A DNA stretch of 64,000 nucleotides from Branchiostoma floridae (taxonomy: Eukaryota > Chordata > Leptocardii > Amphioxiformes > Branchiostomatidae), in the NCBI RefSeq assembly GCF_000003815.2, contig NC_049990.1:673395-737394 (forward strand), given 5' to 3'. The notes under the pieces are model-generated. The model saw only the letters and a program-made list of their open reading frames with translations. It was not told where the DNA came from and ran no database searches. Shown one piece after another: positions 38,876 through 48,925 of this stretch; positions within the stretch are counted from its first letter, which is position 1, and each line of letters opens with the position of its first letter. The position numbers were made by a program, and so were the translations under genes.

Positions 38876-41671
38876 ATGGCAGGGAATGTGCAAGAGTTAC
38901 TTGTTGTGGGTTTCTGGGTAGTTTCTGTCAACCTTCTTTGTTCTGCTCGGGCCCAGGAGTTCAGCGTTTCCGTACCAGAAAACGTCGATGTTGGGGAGAC
39001 CATTTTCAGCCTACCAGAAAAAGCGGAACTTCCGTGTGCCAAAATGGAGGGAGATCCGTACGGCCGCTTTAATGTGACGAAGAACTGCACTATTGTGGTC
39101 GCCAACCCGCTGGACTGGTCAGTACAGTCGGCATATCTGCTGACAATCCGCAGTGGAGTCCACAACACGAGAGTTAAGATAGAGTTGAGTGACGTTGAGG
39201 GCTATCCTCCTGTGTATAACGAGACGTGTGAAACTCCGGTCAACCCTAACGGACAGACGGGATATTTGCTATACAGTTTAACTACATCAGGGGAATTTGT
39301 GACGACAGCCGGAGATGTTTTCTTTAGCAAAGGAATACATATTACAAAAGTCCCCCACGATACTGACTATAAACGGGACTCTTGGATGTTTTACACCGAC
39401 AACAGTGATTGCAACATTCGCATAGCGGTGAAGACTGATCATATTTATGATTTAACGGTCTTACAAGATGTATGGGAAAACGACATTCAACAAGTTACAT
39501 GCACTGCGGGTTACAAATCATCAAAAATAGTGATGGACCTGTTTAGTCTTAAATGGGGTGAAAACACTAGTATTGAGCATTTAAGGAGGTATGTTCCTGA
39601 ACACGTCATAAAAGCAAGATATCTTAACTTCATCGTTGTCATTTTTTTGACGGTTCCTACAACAGAAGGAATGCTATACAACTGTGAAATCCCACAATTT
39701 CGCACCCCGGTCGGATCAACAGTGCATGACATCATCAGATCATTTGCAAATATTGAATATCTGGACATGCGAATAACACCAGTGGGCTGCCCAGTTGGAA
39801 AATACGGCTTCCTCTGCCACAAAACCTGCATCTGTAAGAACGGCGCCCGCTGCCACGGGTTTAACGGTGCCTGCAAATGTCCGCCCGGCTGGAAAGGTGT
39901 GGCCTGTGACATTCCCAAACAGGACGTCTCCATCACGACGACACCTAGCGACCTTCGCGATATCTACATTTCCGCAAATATCATATTTCATTGCAAGGCA
40001 CACCATGTCGACATTAGGTCCATGTCGGTTACATTTCCAAATGCGACAAAGAACGTTCACTTCGATGTGAACGAGATTTACTTTGTGGTTCCGAACATAC
40101 AACCAACCAACAGCGGACCGTACACCTGCCAGGTCCGAGACACCCGGGGAAACACACTCAACACCACGTTTGTGCTCAATGTTACCAACTGTGCTCCAGA
40201 CACAAAAGGTGCCCGGTGTGATGAAGTGTGTGGTTGCCTACAAGGTGCCAGCTGTGACCGCTGGGCTGGTTGTGTCTGTCCGCCGGGATGGACAGGAACC
40301 AGGTGTCAGACAAAATGTCCCCATGGCATGTACGGTAAAAACTGTGCAAGGAACTGTAGCTGCCTAAATGGGGCGAGCTGTAGCCCTAGCGACGGTAAGT
40401 GTGACTGCACCGACGGGTGGTATGGAAAGGATTGTAGCAAACCGTGTCCAAACGGTCGGTTCGGTTTGCTTTGTCAGCAGGTTTGTGCCTGTAAGAACAA
40501 TGCTACATGTAACAACGTGGACGGCAGCTGCGCATGTGTGACGCCATGGACGGGACGGAACTGTGACCAATTGCCAAGCACAGATCAACCGCTGCTCGAA
40601 AGTCTGGTCTCACTGGGATGCTTAATCGTACTTGTTGCCATAGTGATGGGCACACTCTACAAAAAGGGCATTCTGGCTTGCTCCGCACCTGACACAGGTG
40701 AGGAGGACAAGATACTTTTCGAACTGAGGAGAATGGAGCAGGATCTAGCACAGAGCCTACAGCCGGGCTGGCTGGGACGTTGGGAGAAGAAGATCAAACA
40801 TCTTACTCCTGGTCCTCTGATAGGAGAAGGAATGTTTGGACTGCACACAACTGAGGGAGAGCTCGCCGTTGCCGCCAAGACAGTTCGCGTCGAGGACTCA
40901 CAGTCCTACCGAGACTTCTACAGAGAAGCAGCCATTTTGGTAGCTGTGCACCAACAACGGGATGGCGATTGCCGTGAGTCCAGCATTGTTCGACTTGTGG
41001 GGCTCATCACCAAGTCTGCGGATAAGTACATTCTTCTGGAATATGCCTCCAAAGGAGATCTGTTGGGTTTGCTACGACGATTTGGGAACATCAACGAGAA
41101 AGACCAACTTGGAAACATTCTTGGCTACGCAGTCCACATAGCACGAGCCCTACAAGAGCTGGATCGCTTGAGAATCGCCCATCGTGACGTGGCCGCTCGC
41201 AACGTCCTCATCACTGCCGATGACGTGGCCAAGCTGGCTGACTTTGGACTGGCCAGAGATGTCTACGCCGCTAATCAGTATATCCGAGCCAACCGTCCAG
41301 GCGTTGACGAACTCCTTCCGCTGAAGTGGATGGCGCTGGAGTCCATCGAAACCGGCGAGTACACGTGTCAGAGTGACGTCTGGTCCTTCGGCGTGCTGCT
41401 GTGGGAGATCGCCACGCTTGGGAAAGATCCGTGCTACGATGGCAGGATGCAGCTGAGCTTTCTTCAGATGGTAGGGATTCTGAGGCAAGGCATACGGTTG
41501 GAGAGGCCGCCGGGATGTCCAGAGGACCTGTACCGACTGATGAGGTCGTGTTGGCTCGACGTTCCAGATACCAGACCGACTCCGGAAGGGATATCGATAG
41601 AAGAGAGGCTGCTGCAACTGAGACGTGGACTGCTTCCACATGACGTCATTGAAATGGAGACTGCGGTGTAA
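38876..41671 (+). CDS. RTK4: receptor tyrosine kinase with deleted glycine-loop strand
   Basis: Single exon, 931 residues, very close to RTK3 throughout the ectodomain. The kinase domain lacks six residues just after the glycine-rich loop: RTK3 reads GEGMFGLVRKGKLHTTEG and RTK4 reads GEGMFGLHTTEG (about 40843). This removes the conserved Val and the beta-2 strand that clamps ATP. The 18-bp deletion lies between two ACT words. VAAK, HRDVAARN and DFGLARD are intact. Two extra codons (IS) occur at TPEGISIEERL near 41592. The C-terminus is ETAV, still a class I PDZ-ligand type. It may be a pseudokinase or a weak kinase. 3' flank of b type with AATAAA at 42176. Confidence 0.9.
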   Translation: MAGNVQELLVVGFWVVSVNLLCSARAQEFSVSVPENVDVGETIFSLPEKAELPCAKMEGDPYGRFNVTKNCTIVVANPLDWSVQSAYLLTIRSGVHNTRVKIELSDVEGYPPVYNETCETPVNPNGQTGYLLYSLTTSGEFVTTAGDVFFSKGIHITKVPHDTDYKRDSWMFYTDNSDCNIRIAVKTDHIYDLTVLQDVWENDIQQVTCTAGYKSSKIVMDLFSLKWGENTSIEHLRRYVPEHVIKARYLNFIVVIFLTVPTTEGMLYNCEIPQFRTPVGSTVHDIIRSFANIEYLDMRITPVGCPVGKYGFLCHKTCICKNGARCHGFNGACKCPPGWKGVACDIPKQDVSITTTPSDLRDIYISANIIFHCKAHHVDIRSMSVTFPNATKNVHFDVNEIYFVVPNIQPTNSGPYTCQVRDTRGNTLNTTFVLNVTNCAPDTKGARCDEVCGCLQGASCDRWAGCVCPPGWTGTRCQTKCPHGMYGKNCARNCSCLNGASCSPSDGKCDCTDGWYGKDCSKPCPNGRFGLLCQQVCACKNNATCNNVDGSCACVTPWTGRNCDQLPSTDQPLLESLVSLGCLIVLVAIVMGTLYKKGILACSAPDTGEEDKILFELRRMEQDLAQSLQPGWLGRWEKKIKHLTPGPLIGEGMFGLHTTEGELAVAAKTVRVEDSQSYRDFYREAAILVAVHQQRDGDCRESSIVRLVGLITKSADKYILLEYASKGDLLGLLRRFGNINEKDQLGNILGYAVHIARALQELDRLRIAHRDVAARNVLITADDVAKLADFGLARDVYAANQYIRANRPGVDELLPLKWMALESIETGEYTCQSDVWSFGVLLWEIATLGKDPCYDGRMQLSFLQMVGILRQGIRLERPPGCPEDLYRLMRSCWLDVPDTRPTPEGISIEERLLQLRRGLLPHDVIEMETAV

Positions 41672-42324
41672 TTTTTCTCGCTCTGGAATCTTGTAAATTA
41701 AAATATACAGCTTTTGTTTGCCATTCTTAAGAGGACATTTTTGTAGAGTCTTCCTTGGTGTGTTCAGTGCTTGTTTTGATATTTCAATCACTGAGTGTTG
41801 TTTTGAGGCGATTACTAAGTTTGAATTGAGAGCTGTACAGAATCTTTCTTGCTTTGCAGTGTACCAATTGCGACAGTAACAGTGTGTTGTGTTGATATGA
41901 TGGCTTGAGTGTGAAGATGGAGCTATGTATATGTTACAATCTTACTCAGTCAATGATAATATTATATAACTTACATCATCTCTCTTCCGTATTGTGTTTA
42001 AAGTTAATTTGCAGTGCTGTGTCTATATTTCACTGATTTTGTAATTTATCGGTGAAGGTATGAGACCGTTGAACTCTCGATCTTTATTCTATTAACATGT
42101 TTGAATACTTAGTATAGCTTTGAATACTAGTACCGTATAAAACGCCTTTCCTTACATTAAACCCGTGACGGGTGCAATAAACTTTGAGCTGAGTTGTATT
42201 ACAAAACCTGCATCATGATTATACTTTACATCATGAACATTAATGTTAATATCATTCAAATATCCAGCCTCAGACAATCATCTGCTGCCTGTACGTCAGA
42301 CTAATCCCGGGTTGTTTACCACAC
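41672..42324. other. RTK4 3' UTR and spacer
   Basis: b-type 3' flank, close to that of RTK1. CAATAAACTTTGAGCTGA near 42175 is the likely poly(A) region. No gene. Confidence 0.6.
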
Positions 42325-42570
42325 GCCATCACGGACCAGCTACCGACGACCGCACCCTACACAACAACAGCCTGAGCCATCACGGACCAGCTACCGACGG
42401 CCGCACCCCACACAACAGCCTGAGCCATCACGGACCAGCTACCGACGGCCGCACCCTACACAACAACAGCCTGAGCCATCACGGACCAGCTACCGACGGC
42501 CGCACCCTACACAACAACAGCCTGAGCCATTACGGACCAGCTACCGACGGCCGCACCCTGCACAACAACA
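42325..42570 (+). repeat. 51-bp tandem array 4
   Basis: About five units of the 51-bp repeat, one shortened by 3 bp. Confidence 0.9.
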
Positions 42571-43827
42571 CCCGGTGCCTGGGGCATTCTGCACGAGTTC
42601 CTGCCTGGAAAGTGACAGCTGAAGTTGTTCTCAGTGGCTTCAAAGGTATGTTTCTGCGAGTGCATGAACATTTAAGGTATTCTGTATCGCCCGAGCCGAG
42701 GTACGGCCCGACCGCGGAAGGATTGGGCGAAGCCCGGAGAGCGATCCGACCCGCGGGAGGGCCGGGACCGGGGGCGATACGGAATACACCGCGTTGTATT
42801 TCATCTATATCATTCCAACCCGAGGAAACTCAAGTTTATCGCAAAAAAAAGAGCCAAAAATGTGACATTGATGCACATCGCATCAACTTTAGTCGCCAAT
42901 TCAAACGAAAAAATCAGGCCAACCCAGAGAACAGTTGTTCGAATTTTCGACAGCGTGGCACACGCAAGCGAGTACTAATCATTCGAATCGAATTATATAT
43001 AGAGCCCCGGGCTGGGCCGTACCGTAAATACGGACCGGTCGGAACGCCGACATCAAACGTAACTCTGGACCGGGTATGATACAAAACTCGTTATGTGCTT
43101 TAATCTGAGTTGAAATCTCCAAGCAGATGTTGGTTGGTAGAATGCGACAAACCGACAGTGAAACATAGCCGTCACAACGCGTGTATCTTTCCCCCCAACA
43201 TCTGCTTGTTGATCAGGTTAGCTCACCGTCCGCGTCTGCCTGCGCCTGTTAACGCCAATGGCGCAATTTATTCTTTAGAAATAAAAATGGCGGCCGACAA
43301 TAACAACTCCCAACACCATATCTATCTGCAGCCAGGACTATTTGTATAAGTTATACATTATATCTACAACACATAGAAAAGAGTAAGCAACCACAGTATT
43401 GTGTATATATATATATATAATTTTTTGTAAACGTTAGATTTAGTGATAACATTTATACAATAGATTTAGCAGAGATTTTTATGCTTAACTACTTCGTCTC
43501 AACCCCGGTTAGGCAGATATACCTTTCTGGGAGACTTGCTACATTTGTTGACTTCACATTATCTAAAAACACGTCAGCAAAAAGAATATTAATATCCATG
43601 CAGCCAGTTGTAGACAATCAACACAACCATATCATATAATCACAGTGAGTTACACGCTGCAAAGAACAACGTGTACGTTGAATGGCAAAGTTTGCAGTGG
43701 AGCGAATGATAAGGAAGACTTTCGCTTCGGCGCCCGCAGCTACAAGAAGGACTTGTAACTAGGTTACGGATGAACAGCCTTGGCCTTAAGCTGCAGGTGT
43801 CCAAGTGAAGACGTGTCTCGTGACTTA
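42571..43827. other. spacer with GC-rich MITE copy 2
   Basis: Aligns with 22440-23840. Contains the 111-bp MITE at 42677-42787 and a (TA)n run near 43405. No gene supported; a 278-codon frame through the array and MITE is not credible as a protein. Confidence 0.6.
42677..42787. mobile_element. 111-bp GC-rich MITE, copy 2
   Basis: Same inverted ends as at 22536-22646 and same position relative to the array. Confidence 0.65.
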
Positions 43828-43927
43828 NNNNNNNNNNNNNNNNNNNNNNNNNNNNNNNNNNNNNNNNNNNNNNNNNNNNNNNNNNNNNNNNNNNNNNNNN
43901 NNNNNNNNNNNNNNNNNNNNNNNNNNN
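43828..43927. other. assembly gap in spacer
   Basis: One hundred N. The matching stretch in the other copy (about 23848-23900) suggests some 50 bp are missing. Confidence 0.95.
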
Positions 43928-44194
43928 CGTCCGTTATTAGCGTGGGATGATCAACCATCAATGACAAAGATAAATGTGATAATAATTTGGTGATGGTATT
44001 AAACGGTTTTCCTTACATTGAACCTGTTACAATTATTGTTACAAATATAAACTTTGAGCTGAGTTGTATTACAAAACCTGCATCATGATTATACTTTACA
44101 TCATGAACATTAATGTTAATATCATTCAAATATCCAGCCACAGACGATCATCTCCTGCCTGTACGTGAGTCCAATCCTGGGTTGTTTGTCACAC

Positions 44195-44440
44195 GTCATT
44201 ACGGACCAGCTACCGACGGCCGCACCCTACACAACAACAGCCTGGGTCATTACGGACCAGCTACCGACGGCCGCACCCTGCACAACAACAGCCTGAGCCA
44301 TCACGGACCAGCTACCGACGGTCGCACCCTGCACAACAACAGCCTGAGCCATTACGGACCAGCTACCGACGGCCGCACCCTACACAACAACAGCCTGAGC
44401 CATCACGGACCAGCTACCGACGGCCGCACCCTGCACACCA
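44195..44440 (+). repeat. 51-bp tandem array 5
   Basis: Nearly five units, close counterpart of array 3, ending in ACCAGCACCCGGTGCC. Confidence 0.9.
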
Positions 44441-46161
44441 GCACCCGGTGCCGAGTGCATTCTACACGAGTTCCTGTTCAGAAGGTACCAGCGGAAGCTG
44501 TTCTCAGTGGCTTCAAATTCTGTTGTGCATACATTTGTTATATGCCTTAGCTTACCTGGTGCTGAATTCTCCAAGCAGAGGTTGTGCAGAAGATTGTGAC
44601 GTCCTCCAACTGTTGGTTGCCACGGTGAAAAAAGCTTACTAACAGTTTTTTTTTAATCCCAACGTCTGCTTGAAGGTTATGTTTCTCTTGCAGTGGGGAA
44701 CGGGTGCTGCGCCGTGATTGTTTGTTTGTTTGTTTGTTTGTTTGTTGTTTTTTCTGACTGGTCTGCCATTACCGGAATTTCTGCAGATTGATCATGCCAT
44801 CTCTCGAGGCCACAGTCCGGTTCAAATGTTTTCCGGCCTGTTGTGAAAAACATTCCCTCCCTCTAGGCTTCAAAAATAGATACTCTCAACTTAAATCGTC
44901 TTTGTCTACATCTATATTTTTGTATGAGTACATCATGATTTAGTGATAACATGTATGCTATAGATTTAGTGGTAGTCTAGATTATTGATCGTTTTATTTT
45001 CTTCTGTTTACTATTAAAGGGTTTTGTCTCTTATTTTACATTTAGTTATCAAAACAATAGTAAAAGTAATGCATTGAGCCTACGTTAGAATATAAATGGA
45101 GATCATCAATTAGTTGAGATAAGAGTTACTAAGTGATTCATTTCTATACAAATGACAGTTTGTAAGAAAATGTCAGTTACAAAATTCATTGGAGATATAA
45201 AACATATTTATGAGACGTATTACACAAAAAGAGTAAAAAACACAAAATGAACATTCAAACAGCCAGCATCAGACAATCAACAGAAGTCAACCATATCACA
45301 TGATCACAGTAATCTAAATCTGTTTGTTTCGCACTGCTGAAAGCAGAGGTTCGACTCCGGCGTTTTTGTCTGGCTTTACGTCTGCCGGTCTGTATCCTTA
45401 TCTATATAGCTGGTATAACCACCCTTCGGCGTAACACACCAGCTTCTGTATCTGTATGGCCGGTACAACCACCCTTCGGCGTAACACACCAGCTTCTGTA
45501 CTGTATCTATATAGCCGGTACAACCACCCTTCGGCGTAACACACAAGTTTCGCAGGCACGCGGCGCGGTAGCAGCTGGTTATATTACACTGAACGACCCG
45601 TCACACCTAGCTTTTGCACATCTATCTGCAAGCGTTCTTTAAAACTAGCCAGAGAAGATGCCTCCGAAGAAGATGCCGGTCTCCTATAACTGCTTTGTCT
45701 CCCCGTTTATTACTAACACTACATATATTGATAGTTTGCCTTTAGCCCGTCATGTTATAGTAGACCGACTGCATGTAGGAACATGCAAAGAAATATCATC
45801 AAATTATTTCGACGGGAGTGACTATAGGGTATAAACGAACCGTGTAGTTCAGAAATAGGCAGATGAACGTTTCTGGAAGAGGTTTTTGCAATGTCCATTC
45901 ATCTGTTGATTTCATCATCTAGAATGTGCAACAAAGTCAGAAATACGTCAGCAAAAAAGAGTAAACAACCTAAATATTAATATTCATTCAGTCAGCTTCA
46001 GACAATCAACACAACCATTTCGCAAAGACCACAGTAATTTAACTGCTTGTTAAACACTTTTCCAGTCGAGATTTACTTAAAAATTGACATCAAATTGCAA
46101 TATATTGACTAGGTTAGGTTTTACAGACGACCTTCCTGATCTGTTCAGTTGACAGAACACC
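44441..46161. other. LRR4 upstream region
   Basis: Close copy of 24421-26131, including (TTTG)n near 44722, the B-box word GGTTCGACTCC at 45348-45358, the three-unit repeat at 45401-45538, and the LRR upstream block. No other gene. Confidence 0.65.
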
Positions 46162-48925
46162 ATGTGGAAAAAGCTGCGACACGTGCTGATCTTTCTTCTC
46201 ATCCTCCTGAATGAGTCCAACGCGTCAGAAACTTTCTGTGAAACCTTCTATACTTGCCAACGCTCCGAATTGGGATGTTGGAACAAGCGTGGTTTCACCA
46301 GCATCCCTCAGAATATCACGTACGGCGACTTCTTATCTTTGCAACAAAACTTCATAACAAAGATTCAGCCCGAGACATTTGTTAAGCCATTGGGACTAAG
46401 TAAGTTGGACCTGGTGTCCAACCATATAACAGATATACCGGCAGGTACATTTGCACCGTTGTGCAATCTCCAACAGTTGTGCTTGTCCCTCAACAGGATA
46501 ACAATGATTCAGAATGGCACATTTGCAGGTCTACGCCGGCTAGAAAAATTAATCATGGCCCATAACAATATAACAAGGATTGCGCGTGGTGCGTTTACAG
46601 AGTTACCCCACCTCGGCTTGATCGACCTGTCATTCAATAAGATAACAACGATTCAGGCAGGTACATTTGCAGACCCACCCCGTCTAGGCAAGTTATATTT
46701 GGGCAACAACAGGATAACTAAGATCTATCCTGGTGTGTTTGCAGAGTTACCCCGGCTTCAAATACTGATCCTATTCGCAAACCAGATAACAATGATTCAA
46801 ACTAGCGCATTTGCAGAGTTGCCGGAGCTCTTTACGTTGAACCTAATCTTCAACGGGATAACAATGATTCGAACTGGCACATTTGCAGACCTTCCCAGCC
46901 TCAAAAACTTGTATCTGGAATACAATCCGATAACAGAGATTCAGCCCTGTGCATTTGTAAATCTGCCCGAGCTATGGAATGTTGAAGTAGACGACAGGCA
47001 GATGCTGGAAGGATCGATATGTGAAGAACGAACCATATCAACACTGTCTGTTGATATCCAAACCTCCTTCCAGTCATCTCCAGTGTCAACATCTTCTCCG
47101 TTTGGTAGCACAGAAATCAATGCTGGTCCAACAGCGCGCCCTGAAGCCTCCACATCTGCCACACAGCCCATAATTGGTCCAATGCAAAGTGCTAACAACA
47201 GTTACAATGGCACCGTCACCTCTCGCTATAACTGGTACTTCAAGCGCGATTCTGGGTCAACTGCAAGTTCTGCAGGCAATACAAGCCAAGATAGAGCAAT
47301 AACACCTTCCCTCCTTGCAATTACCTCAGACAAACCAGAAATCCACAGTTCTCATGAATTGTCTCCCAATTTACCCAATGCTGTTCTCATTGCCACTATA
47401 TGTGGTTCAATAGCTGGCATTGTCCTGATTGGCAGCATCATTCTCATTATCTGGTGCAAGAGGAGGACCAGCCATCCTCCTCTAGGACTAAATCCCAATG
47501 TTGTTAGTACCAACACTAGCACAACGGTTTCTGTAATGACAAGTGACCAGAATGAACATGAAAACAAGGATCATGATCAGACAGGGCAGGGCCAGTCTCA
47601 GGCTAACACCAGATCTTTGAAGGTTGAAAACCTGCCACAAAACGTGCTAGCTGCCATAAAGCCAAATCCTATGCACGCAGATGTGGGAACACCATCAACA
47701 TCTGCCAGTGGTCATGATCAGACAAGGCAGGGCCAGTCTCAACAGTACGAAAATATTGCCCCCAAACACAATCAGACAGGTCAGGGCCAGTTACAGGCCA
47801 TCACAGAACCCAACGCAAACAGTAGAGCTACTGCAGTGGCCAGGGGTCATAAGCAGCAATATGAAAATATTGGCAGCCAACACAATCAGACAGGGCAGGA
47901 CAAGTCCCAGGCTATCACTTATTCCTTAGATGCTACAAATATGTCTTATGGCACAGGACCGACAGCCTCCCAGCCAAATTCCTTGTACACAAACACCACA
48001 GCTGTCGTGGAAGCTAGTGGTCATGATCAGACAGGTCAGGGTCAGGCCATCACTAATTCAGCAGACGCTACAAATCTATCTTATGGCACAGGACCGACTG
48101 CCTCACAGCCAAATTCCTTGTACACAAACACCACAGCTGTTGTGGAAGCTAGTGGTCATGATCAGACAGGTCAGGCTCAGGCCATCACTAATTCAGCAGA
48201 CGCTACAAATCTATCTTATGGCACAGGACCGACTGTCTCANNNNNNNNNNNNNNNNNNNNNNNNNNNNNNNNNNNNNNNNNNNNNNNNNNNNNNNNNNNN
48301 NNNNNNNNNNNNNNNNNNNNNNNNNNNNNNNNNNNNNNNNAGTGGTCATGATCAGACAGGTCAGGGTCAGGCCATCACTAATTCAGTAGACGCTACAAAT
48401 CTATCTTATGGCACAGTCTCAGGCCAGTCTCAGGCCATCACTGAATCCAACCCAAACACTACAGCTGCTGTAGTGACCAGCGGTTATGATCAGACAGGGC
48501 AGGGCCAGTCTCAGGTCATCGCTGAATCCAAACCAAACACCACAGCTGCTGTAGTGACCAGTGGTCATGATCAGACAGGGCAGGGCCAGTCTCAGGCCAT
48601 CACTGAATCCAAACCAAACACCACAGCTGATGTAGTGACCAGTGGTCATGATCAGACAGGGCAGGGCCAGTCTCAGGCCATCACTGAATCCAACCCAAAC
48701 ACTAAAGCTGCTGTAGTGACCAGCGGTCATGATCAGACAGGGCAGGGCCAGTCTCAGGCCATCACTGACTCATCTGATGCGGGGTCGTGTGGCGTAGCGT
48801 CAGGTTGTTTGGCCCAGAACCCAGAGGTCCCGGGTTCAAATCCACAAGGCACTCTGGACGACGTCTCTCCATGCAATAATGTTAAAATAAGTACCTATCT
48901 ACGTATCAGGCCGTCCCTCGAATAG
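46162..48925 (+). CDS. LRR4: LRR single-pass membrane protein with YENI tail (gap inside)
   Basis: Single exon interrupted by a 100-N gap at 48241-48340. The frame changes across the gap (stop at 48351 in one frame, continuation to TAG 48923-48925 in another), so the N length is wrong, not the gene. The N-terminal 540 residues are almost those of LRR3: signal peptide, nine LRRs, stalk, TM at about 407-429 and CKRR. The tail has lost every YEDI unit and goes straight from GQSQ to QYENI. It keeps two YENI motifs, repeated NSLYTNT and SYGTG segments, then four SGHDQTGQGQSQ-type repeats without Tyr. It ends with the tRNA-derived segment and STYLRIRPSLE. The tail therefore looks biased to Grb2-type (YxN) sites. 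Confidence 0.85.
48241..48340. other. assembly gap inside LRR4
   Basis: One hundred N in the repeat region. The true length must differ by one or two modulo 3 to restore the frame. Confidence 0.95.
48781..48845 (+). mobile_element. tRNA-like (SINE head) sequence exonised in LRR4
   Basis: A box variant TGGCGTAGCGT at 48790-48800 and B box GGTTCAAATCC at 48833-48843. The A-box difference from LRR2 and LRR3 is compensated so that the frame is kept. Confidence 0.65.
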
